Made by a program: the position numbers and the translations under genes
Shown here: piece after piece, positions 8,743 to 18,106 of the stretch
Numbering within the stretch: position 1 is the stretch's first letter
How the letters are laid out: each line of letters opens with the position of its first letter
Assembly (NCBI GenBank): GCA_021773355.1
Contig: JAJFKE010000051.1
Coordinates: forward strand, 62,001 to 126,000
DNA: 64,000 bases
Origin: Gammaproteobacteria bacterium
GTDB taxonomy: Bacteria; Pseudomonadota; Gammaproteobacteria; Pseudomonadales; Pseudohongiellaceae
Reading direction: 5' to 3'
Notes under the pieces: generated by a model
What the model saw: only the letters and a program-made list of their open reading frames with translations
Told to the model about the DNA's origin: nothing
Databases searched by the model: none

Positions 8743-10095
8743 CTATAGTATGTAACGACTCAGATCTTCGTCTTTAGCCAACTCGTCCAATTGTTGTTCA
8801 ACGTAGGCTCTATCGATTATCAGTTCCTTATTTTTGCCTATTGCCATGTCTGATGCCGAGAAGGACACCTCTTCTAATAATCTTTCCATCACAGTATGTA
8901 GTCTTCTCGCGCCTATATTTTCAGTACGCTCATTGACTTGCCAGGCGGTCTCGGCGATTTTTTTAATGCCATCGGCTGAGAAGGTTATATGCAGATCTTC
9001 CGTTGCCAGCAAGGCTTGATATTGCTCGGTAAGTGAGGCGTGGGGTTCTTCAAGAATGCGTTCGAAGTCTTCCGCGGTGAGGGCGTCAAGTTCCACACGT
9101 ATAGGCAGCCGGCCTTGTAGTTCTGGAATGAGATCAGAAGGCTTGCTTAAATGGAATGCCCCGGAAGCAATAAAAAGTATGTGGTCTGTCTTTAGGGTTC
9201 CATACTTGGTGGTGACAGTCGATCCTTCAATCAGTGGCAACAAATCTCTTTGCACGCCCTCTCTGGAAACACCAGCACCACCCTGATCATGGCGATTACT
9301 AACTTTATCTATTTCGTCGATGAATACGATACCGGTTTGCTCAGTCGCTTCCACAGCGCGGCGGCGAATCTCTTCTTCGTTTACGAGTTTGGCTGCTTCC
9401 TCGTCTTTCGCCACTTTCAGGGCTGACTTTACTGTCATGCGTCTGGAAGTTTTCTTACCACTGTTCATGTTTGAGAACATGCTTTTAAGTTGACTGGTCA
9501 TATCTTCGAGTCCGGGTGGCGCCATAATTTCCACTCCGGTCGTAGATTCGGTGATTTTTATTTCTATCTCTTTCTCATCTAATTCACCCTGACGTAGTTT
9601 CTTTCGAAACAACTGGCGGGCGGCGGAGTTGGAGTCGGTTTGACTCAATTCTGCGGAATCGGACGCTTGCTCAGTCCTGGCTTGGGGCAGAAGTACATCC
9701 AGAAGGCGTTCTTCGGCACGATCTTCGGCTAAGTGCTGCACCTTGTTCATTTCCGTTTCTCTGATCATCTTAATGGCAACATCAACCAGATCACGCACGA
9801 TAGATTCGACATCCCTCCCTACATAGCCAACTTCGGTAAACTTGGTAGCCTCGACCTTGATAAAAGGCGCTTGTGCGAGTCTTGCCAAACGTCTGGCAAT
9901 TTCAGTTTTACCAACGCCAGTGGGTCCGATCATTAGAATATTCTTGGGCGTAATCTCATCTCTTAAATCTTCATCGAGTTTCATTCTTCGCCAACGGTTG
10001 CGCAGCGCGATGGCTACCGCGCGCTTGGCGGCGGCCTGACCGACAATATGTTTATCCAGTTCGGAAGTGATCTCACGGGGTGTCATTGTAGACAT
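8743..10095 (-). CDS. hslU: HslUV protease ATPase subunit HslU (ClpY)
   Basis: A 450-aa AAA+ unfoldase that feeds proteins into the HslV peptidase. Walker A GPTGVGKT (57-64), pore loop GYVG (90-93), the I domain (about 110-240), Walker B IVFIDE (256-261), and the C-terminal EDLSRYIL tail that docks into HslV are visible. The start ATG at 10095 (MSTMTPREI) matches E. coli MSEMTPREI. The I domain has a Ser/Asp/Gln-rich stretch about 144-160, usual for this variable region. hslV lies 30 bases upstream. Confidence 0.97.
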   Translation of the reverse strand: MSTMTPREITSELDKHIVGQAAAKRAVAIALRNRWRRMKLDEDLRDEITPKNILMIGPTGVGKTEIARRLARLAQAPFIKVEATKFTEVGYVGRDVESIVRDLVDVAIKMIRETEMNKVQHLAEDRAEERLLDVLLPQARTEQASDSAELSQTDSNSAARQLFRKKLRQGELDEKEIEIKITESTTGVEIMAPPGLEDMTSQLKSMFSNMNSGKKTSRRMTVKSALKVAKDEEAAKLVNEEEIRRRAVEATEQTGIVFIDEIDKVSNRHDQGGAGVSREGVQRDLLPLIEGSTVTTKYGTLKTDHILFIASGAFHLSKPSDLIPELQGRLPIRVELDALTAEDFERILEEPHASLTEQYQALLATEDLHITFSADGIKKIAETAWQVNERTENIGARRLHTVMERLLEEVSFSASDMAIGKNKELIIDRAYVEQQLDELAKDEDLSRYIL

Positions 10096-10125
10096 GTATT
10101 AATACCTGTATCAATTTTCGCCAGC

Positions 10126-10668
10126 CTAGGCGAAATCCAACTCTTCAACAGTATGGTTGTGATTAGTGTAAACGCAAATATCTGCGGCTATGGTTAAACT
10201 TTTTTCGACAATTTCTCGAGCATTGAGCCCGCTGTTTTGTAATAAGGCCCTGGCAGCTGCCTGCGCATAGGGTCCTCCGGAGCCAATGGCCATAATCGAG
10301 TCTTCTGGTTCGATGACGTCGCCATTACCGGTAATAATCAAGGATGACTCTTTGTCTGCCACCACTAGTAGAGCTTCTAAGCGCCGCAATGAACGTTCGG
10401 TGCGCCACAACTTTGCCAGCTCGACCGCGGCCCTTACCAGTTTTCCATGATGTTTCTCCAACTGTTCTTCGAAGCGTTCAAACAGCGTAAAGGCGTCAGC
10501 GGTACCTCCAGCGAAACCGGCAATAACCTGATCTTTGTATAGCCGTCTCACCTTCCGGGCGTTACCCTTCATTACCGTGTCCCCTTGAGAGACCTGTCCA
10601 TCTCCGCCAATTACTACTTTGTTCCCACGTCGAACGGAGACAATGGTGGTGCCTCGAAATTGATCCAT
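10126..10668 (-). CDS. hslV: HslUV protease peptidase subunit HslV (ClpQ)
   Basis: A 180-aa N-terminal-nucleophile peptidase of the HslUV proteasome-like complex. The encoded start MDQFRG must be removed so that Thr7 of TTIVSVRRG becomes the catalytic N-terminal threonine. This short propeptide is seen in some proteobacteria, while E. coli begins directly with [22 protein letters not shown] and the [14 protein letters not shown] segment are conserved. First gene of hslVU; the 280 bases upstream up to the SPOR gene must hold its promoter, but I found no convincing sigma-32 site. Confidence 0.97.
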   Translation of the reverse strand: MDQFRGTTIVSVRRGNKVVIGGDGQVSQGDTVMKGNARKVRRLYKDQVIAGFAGGTADAFTLFERFEEQLEKHHGKLVRAAVELAKLWRTERSLRRLEALLVVADKESSLIITGNGDVIEPEDSIMAIGSGGPYAQAAARALLQNSGLNAREIVEKSLTIAADICVYTNHNHTVEELDFA

Positions 10669-10948
10669 AAGTGTATTTCCTGTACCAAACTATTCCTGCG
10701 GCATGTTAAGAGTGTAACTCTAAATCCAGGGCCTATTAATTAGAGCATAATTTTGAATCAACCCAGGCTCCACACGATAAGGGTTGCCAATTCGGTGGGT
10801 TCTCGCTTACAAGCATAGAATATGGGGTGAAGCACTGGAAATTCAAGCATTGCAGATGCATGTATAAGTTCATACGCAGGTTTGGTATTGATTGCTTATT
10901 GAGAGTAATAATTGATTCTTCTCGAAGGAAGGAGAAAGTCAGGTGCAG

Positions 10949-11596
10949 CTATTGGATGCTCATTCTCAGGCTAGGGATATTGTTTGCACGCAGTAATTGT
11001 TCTGCCTGGTTGAGTATGGTGCTGCTGGTATAGGGCCCAGATTGCACCAAGTACAGAGTACGGCCGAGTAACTGCTGTTGCTTCACCTTCACATCCAGGC
11101 CAAGAATATTCTGTCGTTCGCTTTCAGAGTTGGCCAACTCGATTTGCTGAAAGGCACCTGATTGCAAAATAAAGCCTGGATTGTATGTCTGTTCCACCTC
11201 GCTGTGATCGCTCTGCTCAGTACTTGTTGAGGCTGTGGGGGGGGCAATATCGGTGCCCGCCTGCTCGGCGGTGAGTTCCACCGGGTTGGCGTCGACAGAA
11301 ACTTCGTAGTTACGTAGCTCGGAATAGAACTCTAATTGCAGTTCCTCTTCTGCAGGCTCGTTTGCAGTTTGGACTATGGCGGCCTGATTGGCAGCCGCAA
11401 TAGTGTTGTTCACTTGGGCAGTACTAATGTTCAGTGGCGGTACATTACCGGAAAGATAGAACAGGAAACAGCCGAACACGCCAATCGCCAGGCCGACTAT
11501 CATCCCGCTAAACATGAGGGACCACGCCGGCGGTGTGGCAACGGTTTTCCGCTCCAATAGAGGCTCCGGTTTAATCTTGGCGAAATCTTGCGTCAT
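10949..11596 (-). CDS. SPOR-domain membrane protein (FtsN-like)
   Basis: A 215-aa bitopic inner-membrane protein: a short cytoplasmic N-terminus, one transmembrane helix (about 27-48), a low-complexity Glu/Ala/Thr-rich periplasmic linker, and a C-terminal SPOR domain (about 140-215, FILQSGAFQ ... YLVQSGPY). SPOR domains bind denuded glycan strands at the septum, so a role in division is likely. Position upstream of hslVU matches the FtsN-like gene of Pseudomonas. In Pseudomonas argS lies between priA and this gene; here only 153 non-coding bases separate them. It is shorter than E. coli FtsN (319 aa). Confidence 0.82.
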   Translation of the reverse strand: MTQDFAKIKPEPLLERKTVATPPAWSLMFSGMIVGLAIGVFGCFLFYLSGNVPPLNISTAQVNNTIAAANQAAIVQTANEPAEEELQLEFYSELRNYEVSVDANPVELTAEQAGTDIAPPTASTSTEQSDHSEVEQTYNPGFILQSGAFQQIELANSESERQNILGLDVKVKQQQLLGRTLYLVQSGPYTSSTILNQAEQLLRANNIPSLRMSIQ

Positions 11597-11749
11597 CTTC
11601 TGCTGTGTGCTGCTGGGCGACTGTGCCCAGGGTTAAGTTATTGTTTTAGTTAATAATAATTCTTATAAAACTCTGTGCCATCTGAATTATCGGTTGTAAA
11701 CCAGTAAGCTATAGCTGAATCATAGGACTTTTAATCAGATCGCAATAAT

Positions 11750-13984
11750 CTAAATTAGGTCTTGTGGATCCACGTCAATACTAAAGCGTAGTGATCTTGG
11801 ATATTTTATGCCTTCCAATTCTATGCATAGTTGAGACAACAGGGCTTGTAAGCTACCGCGCTTCGCGCTTTTTAGAAGCAGTTGTACGCGATATTTACCC
11901 GCTCTCTTTTCCATCGGTGCGGGAATCGGTCCCAGTTTCTCAATCTCCAGCAGATTGTGCTTACAAAAGCGGTCGCAACTATCAGCTATTCGATCTAATA
12001 AGGCCAGTGCTGATTTCATTTCCTTGGCTTCGGCTCGCAGCAAACACAAATGAGCGAACGGTGGCATTAACGCCTTCTCCCTTTCCTTCAGCTGCAATTC
12101 CGAAAACTCGGCAAAAGAACCGCTGGTAAGGCTTTGCAAAGTCTCATGTGAAGCATGGCGTGTTTGAATTAAAACTTCACCAGCACGCTCGGCACGTCCT
12201 GCTCTTCCGGCAACCTGAACTATTGTCTGTCCCATGTGTTCCTGCCCACGGAAGTCGGCACTGAATAGTCCGGCATCGGCGTCAAGTACCGCCACTAAGG
12301 TTATGTTGGGAAAGTGATGACCTTTCGCCAACATTTGTGTGCCAAGTAAAATACAGGGATCTCCAGCCTGGACCTGCCGCAACATATCCGCCAGGCTGTT
12401 CTTGCGTCGGGTGGAATCTCTATCGATTCTAATAACCGGAGTGTGGGGAAATTGTTTCTTCAGATACGATTCTATGCGTTGTGTGCCTACGCCAATAGTA
12501 CTTAAATCTCTGGATTTGCAGTTGGGACAATATTTCGGAAGTGCAGCGGTGCTACCGCAATGGTGGCAACGAATGCTGGCAGGATTCGCGTGCACAGTAA
12601 ATTGCGCCACGCAGTTTTCACATTCGCAGATCCAACCGCAGCTCTGGCAGTTAAGAATGGGGGCAAAGCCGCGCCTGTTAATATAAACCAACACCTGATT
12701 CTTGTGCTTAATGTGTTTGTCAATTCGGTAAAGTAATTGCTCCGAAAAACCCTCTTGCAAAGTTGTATTGGAGATGTCTACGATCTCCATTGCTGCTGGC
12801 TGCTCAATTCCCGTGCGCTGGCTCAGTTTAAGATGAGTAAATTTTCCGTTGCGAGCATTGTGCAGGCTTTCCAGGCTTGGCGTGGCAGTGCCAAGCACGA
12901 TGCAGAGCTGCTCTTCTCGTGCGCGGATAACTGCCAGGTCTCGCGCCGAATAACGAAAACCATCCTGTTGCTTAAAGGATGAATCATGTTCTTCATCCAC
13001 GATGATCAGGCCCGGCTTTGCTAGCGGTGTGAATATGGCTGAACGGGTTCCAATTACAATTCCCGCGCTGCCTTCACGGGCTTGAGTCCAAGCGCTCAAT
13101 CTCTCAGTTTCATTCAAGCCTGAGTGCAGACCTACCACAGGACAGTCGAAGCGCTCCTCGAACCTGGAAATAGTCTGTGGGGTTAGGCCGATTTCTGGTA
13201 CCAGCACAAGACATTGCAGTCCCTTTGACAACTGTTGCTGCATGACTCGCATATACACCTCTGTTTTACCGGAGCCGGTAACTCCGTCTAACAGAAAACA
13301 AGAATAGTTGTTCAGCTGTTTGCTAATAGTTTTTACAGCTTTAGCTTGCTCGTTGTTTAAATTGATATTGAATTCTACGGCCTTAGGCAGTGCTTCAAAT
13401 GTCGGAGCATTGTTTTCGCTGATCAAGCTGGATTCGATTAAATCTTTTTCACTCAGTTGTTTAAGGAGCTGGGTGCTGAATCCAGCTAGCCGACATCGCT
13501 CAGCTGTCACTTCCTTTTTCGAGCTAATAAAATCGAGTAAGGCTTTTTGTCTTACTGCTTGTTTGCGTGGAAATTTGATCGCTCCTGCAATCGGTTCTTT
13601 GCGTGACCATATTTGAATGCTTTTTTTCAGCGGGCTGCCCGCTCGGAGTTTCGCCGGCAATGCTGCCGCGAACACTTCTCCCAATGGATGTTGATAATAA
13701 TTCGCTGCCCAAATAAGTAATTGGAAAACGGATTCATTCAATACAGGTTCTGAATCCAAGACGGCAAGAATCGGTTTTAATTTGTTTTTATCCAAAGCAG
13801 AGCTGTCAGCGATATCGACCACTATTCCAACCAATTTTTGCCGGCCGAAGGAAACTTTCACTCGCATGCCTGGCAGTGCCTTCTGATCTGCGAGGGGCAG
13901 ATAATCAAAAACTCTGCGCAAGGGTGATGGCACAGCAACTTGTAAGATCGCTCCTCTATAGTTTGGCTTTACTTTATTAGGCAT
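11750..13984 (-). CDS. priA: Primosomal protein N', replication-restart helicase PriA
   Basis: A 744-aa superfamily 2 DNA helicase that reloads the replisome at stalled forks. Order of parts: 3' DNA-binding domain (1-about 105), winged helix, helicase lobe 1 with Walker A GVTGSGKT (234-241) and DEEH (330-333), a zinc-binding insert with eight cysteines between 446 and 489 (CQSC, CECENC, CHHC, CPNC), and lobe 2 with the TQMLAKGHHFPN motif. The frame extends 31 codons further to 14077, but the ATG at 13984 gives MPNKVKPNYRG directly before the conserved VAVPSPLRRVFDY, so I chose it. It diverges from the chorismate mutase gene. Confidence 0.96.
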   Translation of the reverse strand: MPNKVKPNYRGAILQVAVPSPLRRVFDYLPLADQKALPGMRVKVSFGRQKLVGIVVDIADSSALDKNKLKPILAVLDSEPVLNESVFQLLIWAANYYQHPLGEVFAAALPAKLRAGSPLKKSIQIWSRKEPIAGAIKFPRKQAVRQKALLDFISSKKEVTAERCRLAGFSTQLLKQLSEKDLIESSLISENNAPTFEALPKAVEFNINLNNEQAKAVKTISKQLNNYSCFLLDGVTGSGKTEVYMRVMQQQLSKGLQCLVLVPEIGLTPQTISRFEERFDCPVVGLHSGLNETERLSAWTQAREGSAGIVIGTRSAIFTPLAKPGLIIVDEEHDSSFKQQDGFRYSARDLAVIRAREEQLCIVLGTATPSLESLHNARNGKFTHLKLSQRTGIEQPAAMEIVDISNTTLQEGFSEQLLYRIDKHIKHKNQVLVYINRRGFAPILNCQSCGWICECENCVAQFTVHANPASIRCHHCGSTAALPKYCPNCKSRDLSTIGVGTQRIESYLKKQFPHTPVIRIDRDSTRRKNSLADMLRQVQAGDPCILLGTQMLAKGHHFPNITLVAVLDADAGLFSADFRGQEHMGQTIVQVAGRAGRAERAGEVLIQTRHASHETLQSLTSGSFAEFSELQLKEREKALMPPFAHLCLLRAEAKEMKSALALLDRIADSCDRFCKHNLLEIEKLGPIPAPMEKRAGKYRVQLLLKSAKRGSLQALLSQLCIELEGIKYPRSLRFSIDVDPQDLI

Positions 13985-14193
13985 TCGTTGTTGGTATAGT
14001 GAGTACTTTGATTGGGATCGCAATAGTAAGTTTAAAAGGTTTAGCAAACAACTGAAGACATGAAATTGGCCTGCCAACGGCGACGTCTTGCGTAGTCATC
14101 TTGATGGTTTATACTTCAGCGGGTCCTTAGATGACTAACAAGCCTGGACTGCTGGTGCACAGCACTCAACAATTACTAGAACAGGAAAATAAA

Positions 14194-14484
14194 ATGACTT
14201 CGCCGTCGGTTCCAGCTGAATTGTTGGAGGTCAGAGAGAAGATTGATGCCATAGACAAGGAACTAATAGTTCTTCTCGGGCGACGCTTCGCGTTGACTCA
14301 TCAGGTTGGTCTATTGAAGGCCAGCAATGCGCTGGATGCTGTTGATGCAACTCGTGAGACCGAAAAGCTGGCTGAACTAAGTGCGCTTTGCCAGAAGTAT
14401 AATCTGAATCCTGCCTTGGTTACCGAACTATTCAGCAAGATCATGGAGGAAGTCGTTAGAAATCACCACCAGCTGCGCGACTAG
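14194..14484 (+). CDS. Monofunctional chorismate mutase, AroQ class
   Basis: A 96-aa all-helical protein with the AroQ chorismate mutase pattern: LLEVREKIDAIDKELIVLLGRR (N-terminal helix with the active-site Arg), QVGLLKA with the active-site Lys, and a C-terminal VTELFSKIMEEVVRNHH helix. It converts chorismate to prephenate for Phe/Tyr synthesis. The frame is open from 14131, but the ATG at 14194 has an AGGAAAA ribosome site and gives the family's normal length. No signal peptide, so it is the cytoplasmic form. It is not fused to prephenate dehydratase as in PheA. It stands alone between divergent priA and rpmE. Confidence 0.88.
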   Translation: MTSPSVPAELLEVREKIDAIDKELIVLLGRRFALTHQVGLLKASNALDAVDATRETEKLAELSALCQKYNLNPALVTELFSKIMEEVVRNHHQLRD

Positions 14485-14547
14485 CCCCACACAAGCCGGT
14501 AAGCTGCTTGCGTTACCAGGAGGCCATAGTCTCTGGTCGTTAGCTAC

Positions 14548-14575
14548 TTGCGTCTTTCCTTTTCTCTGTTAGAAT
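14548..14575 (+). promoter_or_regulatory. Likely sigma-70 promoter for rpmE
   Basis: TTGCGT at 14548-14553 and TAGAAT at 14570-14575 are separated by 16 bases, about 110 bases before the rpmE start codon. Both boxes are close to consensus and the position between the chorismate mutase stop and rpmE makes sense. Confidence 0.5.
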
Positions 14576-14688
14576 GCTCGCCCCCGGATTGATAAGCTCA
14601 TCCATAATGACCATTCTGGGCCAAAAAGCAGATGTGGTGCATCAACAACAAACTGACTGATGTGGCGACATTAACTGAGAGGACTAAC

Positions 14689-14898
14689 ATGAAACCAGAT
14701 ATTCACCCCAAATATGAAGCCATGAAAGCTACTTGCAGCTGTGGCAATGTAATCGAAACCAGGTCAACCTTGGGCAAAGACATACTGATTGAAGTGTGTT
14801 CTGAGTGCCATCCGTTCTATACCGGAAAGCAGAAGATTCTGGATAGCGGTGGTCGAGTCGATCGATTCAAGAAGCGATTTGGTTCTAGAAGAGTTTAG
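14689..14898 (+). CDS. rpmE: 50S ribosomal protein bL31 (zinc form)
   Basis: A 69-aa ribosomal protein of the large subunit with the zinc-binding cysteines of the C+ form: Cys16, Cys18, Cys37 and Cys40 (CSCGN and [13 protein letters not shown]). The start at 14689 has GAGAGGA 6 bases upstream; an in-frame extension to 14632 adds nothing conserved. The presence of the zinc form means a paralogue without cysteines could exist elsewhere for zinc limitation, but none is in this window. It converges with the PBP1a gene across 182 bases in which I see no clear terminator. Confidence 0.96.
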   Translation: MKPDIHPKYEAMKATCSCGNVIETRSTLGKDILIEVCSECHPFYTGKQKILDSGGRVDRFKKRFGSRRV

Positions 14899-15080
14899 GG
14901 AAGTAGTGGTCAGTTCTCTGATCAGTGTGGTACTTGCTGGAACTCCTTCTGACGCGGCTTGGCTCGCAGCGCCATCTCGTTGTCATCCTTGATAGGGACT
15001 AGACTATTATCGGCGAACGGCGCTTTTGGCAGCACGAGTGAAACCCTAGTAGAGCGGTTATAGAATTGGCCAGAGCTACC

Positions 15081-17546
15081 CTAAAATATCGTTTCGGTCG
15101 AAAGCTCCTCGCTTTCTTCCTCATTCAGATCAACACCAGGTAATAGCGCGCCGTCAGTAGTCGGCGCGTTTTCCGTTCTGAAATACTCAAACATAGTGTC
15201 TGGTTCTCCTGGGGTAGCCAGGGCACCGGTAGTTTTATTGATCAGACGGTCCTCAATTCCATCGGGTCGCTTCATCGTATTTTCTGGCATGTTTTCCAGA
15301 GCTACCTTCATAAAATCGATCCAGATGGGTACGGCGATGGTTGCACCTTGCTCTCTTTCCCCCAGTGGTTCCGGTTGATCGAATCCGATAAACACCGTGG
15401 TCGCGATATCTCGATTAAAACCAGAAAACCAAAGCTCGGTTGGCCCATTAGTTGTGCCGGTCTTCCCCATCAGGTCTGAACGGCCTATTTCTCGTTGCAC
15501 TCTTGCCCCGCTGCCTTCTTCGATTACCGAGCGCAGCATTGAATTTAAGATGAATGCAACTTGTGCATCGATGATCCGTGGTGCAGGTATTATTTCGGTA
15601 GAGGAATCATTGTTAGCCAGATTGCAGTCTTCACACACTGTCACCGGTGTTGCGTGAAACAATTGTCCGTCTGCCAGGTTGGAAATTTCCTTTATAAACC
15701 AGGGCTCGACTTTATAGCCGCCATTGGCAATAGTCGAATACGCAGTAACAATTTCAAGCGGTTGAACATCCTGACTGCCCAAAGCGACAGTCAAATCATT
15801 GCGTGGAAAATTTTGCGTTTGAAAACCAAATTTTCTGGCGAATTCGAGAACCTTGTCGTCACCCAGCTGATCGTACAATCGAACCGCCGGAACATTGCGC
15901 GATTCTTTTAGTGCATAACGCAATGTGATAGGACCCAAAAAATTATTTTCATAATTATTGGGTCTATAGTCGCCGCGAGTGATAGGGGCATCATTGATTG
16001 TAGTGGCGGCTGAATAACCCTGTTCCAAAGCGGTTCCATAGAGAAAAGGTTTGAAGTTCGAGCCCGGCGGTCTGGGAGTGATGACCCGGTTTACCTGGCT
16101 GCGACGGAAATCATAGCCACCAACTAGAGCTATTATTTCGCCATTACTGGGTGACATGGACACAAGAGCGCCCTGGATGTCCGGCACCTGACCTAGTTGC
16201 CAGCTTTCATCGCTGTGCTTCAGTCTGATGAGGTCCCCAACCTGAACTACATCCGCGGCCACCTGCGGAGGTGGCCAGGCATCGTTACGTGAATTAAATT
16301 TATAGGCCCAGCTAATACCTTCCCACTCAACAGTGGCGGCCTGGCCTGATTTTAGAATTGCCTCGAAGCTTAAATCCGAGACCGAAGTGACGATCGCCGG
16401 TTGCTGATTACCAAAAACCGGAACCTGCTGTAATTCTTCCAACCACGATTTGCGGGCATCGCCATTTTGATCGGCGTATAGCTCCAGAGGGTAGTTTGCA
16501 GTAGCTCCTCTGTATCCGTGGCGCTTGTCATAGTATGTTTCAAGTCCGTTTACCAGGGCTTGATTAGCGGCCAACTGTTTGTCGCCGTCTATAGTGGTAA
16601 CTACTTCGAATCCCTGGCTGTAAGCTTCTTCACCGTGTTCGTCGTAAAGTTGCTGACGCACCATCTCGGCAATATAGGGTGCGGATATTTCTATATCTCG
16701 ATTACGTCTGCCAGCGGTTATGGGCGCGTGGTCTGCGTCCTGGAATTCCGCTTGAGTGATCATTCCCTCTCTCAGCATATTTGCTAATCGAGTTCTTCGT
16801 CGTTCAATGGCTCTACTGGGGTTGCTAAAAGGGTTACAGGCAGAAGGGCAGGGTAGTAGCGAGATCATCATTGCTGCCTCCGGCAAAGATAACTCTCTCA
16901 CATCCTTGCCATAATAAACGTAGGCAGCGGCTCCAATACCATCTGCCCCTGCTCCAAAATAGGCGGTGTTGAAGTAGAGATTTAGTACTTCCTCTTTACT
17001 GAGCTCTTGTTGAATCTGCAGAGCGAAAGGGATTGTTTTGATCTTGCGCAAATACACATTGTCGCTATCGAAGGACAGAATGTTTGCGAGTTGCATGGTG
17101 ATGGTGCTGCCACCACCTAGATTTACTCCACGGACAAGGCCATACAAGCCGCGTGCCAAGCTTCGTAGATCGACCCCGTAGTGAGAATAGAAACGCACAT
17201 CTTCCGTGGCGATTAAGGCATCCGTTAGGACCTGAGGAATATCCTCGAAATCAACGGGATTTCGCCGATTACCTATTTCATCGATGAGGCGTCGATCGGA
17301 AGTGTAGATTCGTAGCGGGGTTTCCAGCTGAACATTTCTATAAGTTTCTGCTTCTGGAAGCAGCGGGGCCAGATACAGGTAGGCCGCTGCGACGACCATC
17401 ACAATTCCCGTAAACCCGAAGAGGCCAAGTATCGCAGCCCATTTCAATGTGTTCTGAATCTTTATTTGCACTGCTGTAAGTCTCGAAGTATGCCGCACGA
17501 CCCGGGCCAGATTTGCGCTGGAATGCAGCAATCTGGTGAAAACCAT
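15081..17546 (-). CDS. mrcA: Class A penicillin-binding protein 1A (glycosyltransferase/transpeptidase)
   Basis: A bifunctional peptidoglycan synthase anchored in the inner membrane. Numbering from the longest frame (GTG 17591, 836 aa): transmembrane helix 50-72; GT51 glycosyltransferase with catalytic Glu130 in ATEDVRFYSHYG and GGGSTITMQ (159-167); an OB-like insert (about 370-470) as in E. coli PBP1A; transpeptidase with SNFK (511-514), SRN (564-566) and KTGT (710-713). Overall order matches E. coli PBP1A (850 aa). The ATG at 17546 removes 15 poorly supported residues and is annotated; GTG 17591 remains possible. It diverges from pilM, the arrangement known in Pseudomonas (ponA-pilMNOPQ). 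Confidence 0.95.
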   Translation of the reverse strand: MVFTRLLHSSANLARVVRHTSRLTAVQIKIQNTLKWAAILGLFGFTGIVMVVAAAYLYLAPLLPEAETYRNVQLETPLRIYTSDRRLIDEIGNRRNPVDFEDIPQVLTDALIATEDVRFYSHYGVDLRSLARGLYGLVRGVNLGGGSTITMQLANILSFDSDNVYLRKIKTIPFALQIQQELSKEEVLNLYFNTAYFGAGADGIGAAAYVYYGKDVRELSLPEAAMMISLLPCPSACNPFSNPSRAIERRRTRLANMLREGMITQAEFQDADHAPITAGRRNRDIEISAPYIAEMVRQQLYDEHGEEAYSQGFEVVTTIDGDKQLAANQALVNGLETYYDKRHGYRGATANYPLELYADQNGDARKSWLEELQQVPVFGNQQPAIVTSVSDLSFEAILKSGQAATVEWEGISWAYKFNSRNDAWPPPQVAADVVQVGDLIRLKHSDESWQLGQVPDIQGALVSMSPSNGEIIALVGGYDFRRSQVNRVITPRPPGSNFKPFLYGTALEQGYSAATTINDAPITRGDYRPNNYENNFLGPITLRYALKESRNVPAVRLYDQLGDDKVLEFARKFGFQTQNFPRNDLTVALGSQDVQPLEIVTAYSTIANGGYKVEPWFIKEISNLADGQLFHATPVTVCEDCNLANNDSSTEIIPAPRIIDAQVAFILNSMLRSVIEEGSGARVQREIGRSDLMGKTGTTNGPTELWFSGFNRDIATTVFIGFDQPEPLGEREQGATIAVPIWIDFMKVALENMPENTMKRPDGIEDRLINKTTGALATPGEPDTMFEYFRTENAPTTDGALLPGVDLNEEESEELSTETIF

Positions 17547-18106
17547 TGTGTTTCTTGGCCTGTAGGTTCGAGCGAGCCAAATATTATACACTTGAGATCG
17601 AATAATGCCTTGTTATTCTGGGACTTAATCCCATCATTGCTCTATAAAAGAGCTAACGAAGCTTAGGTTTGGGTAATTTTTTGGATCGATTTTCTCGCCA
17701 TTAATAATTCCTATCTCGAGTTTTTGCACAGAGCAATGTCAGCTTCTTCCAATCTAGGTCAAAATCCCTGGAAGCCAGAGGAAATCTGTCATTCACTAAG
17801 CCAGCAGCGGCACAAACGTGACCTAATTCAAAGAATTGCCTGAGTGCTTGGTTCATTATTTAATGGTGAAGTTGTTTGTTCTGAAAGTCTGATAATTAAT
17901 TGATAACTATAAAAAATTTATTGTCGGCCGATACTGAAATCTGGAGGATTGAAAATTGCACGTGGTTTCGCTAAGTTTTTGTTATCATTAGCAATATTCA
18001 AATAGTCCAGAATTGAGCTGCGCTATTGATTCGCAGTATAAGGGATGTAGGAAACCTGCTTGTCCCGGTTAATAGATTACTGACGCAAGCTTTTAGGGGT
18101 TACTAA
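17547..18106. other. Divergent intergenic region between PBP1A and pilM
   Basis: About 515-560 AT-rich bases without a convincing gene. It must carry the promoters for mrcA (leftwards) and pilMNOPQ (rightwards). A short hairpin GCTCT-ATAAA-AGAGC lies at 17639-17653, and an AGGGG ribosome site for pilM at 18095-18099. I could not place a promoter with confidence on either strand. Confidence 0.6.

Noticed and set aside
10669-10948. A heat-shock (sigma-32) promoter before hslVU
   Set aside because: Expected from E. coli, but no pair of boxes close to the sigma-32 consensus was found on the minus strand.
14131-14193. N-terminal extension of the chorismate mutase
   Set aside because: The extra 21 codons are not conserved and lack hydrophobic signal character; the ATG at 14194 has the better ribosome site.
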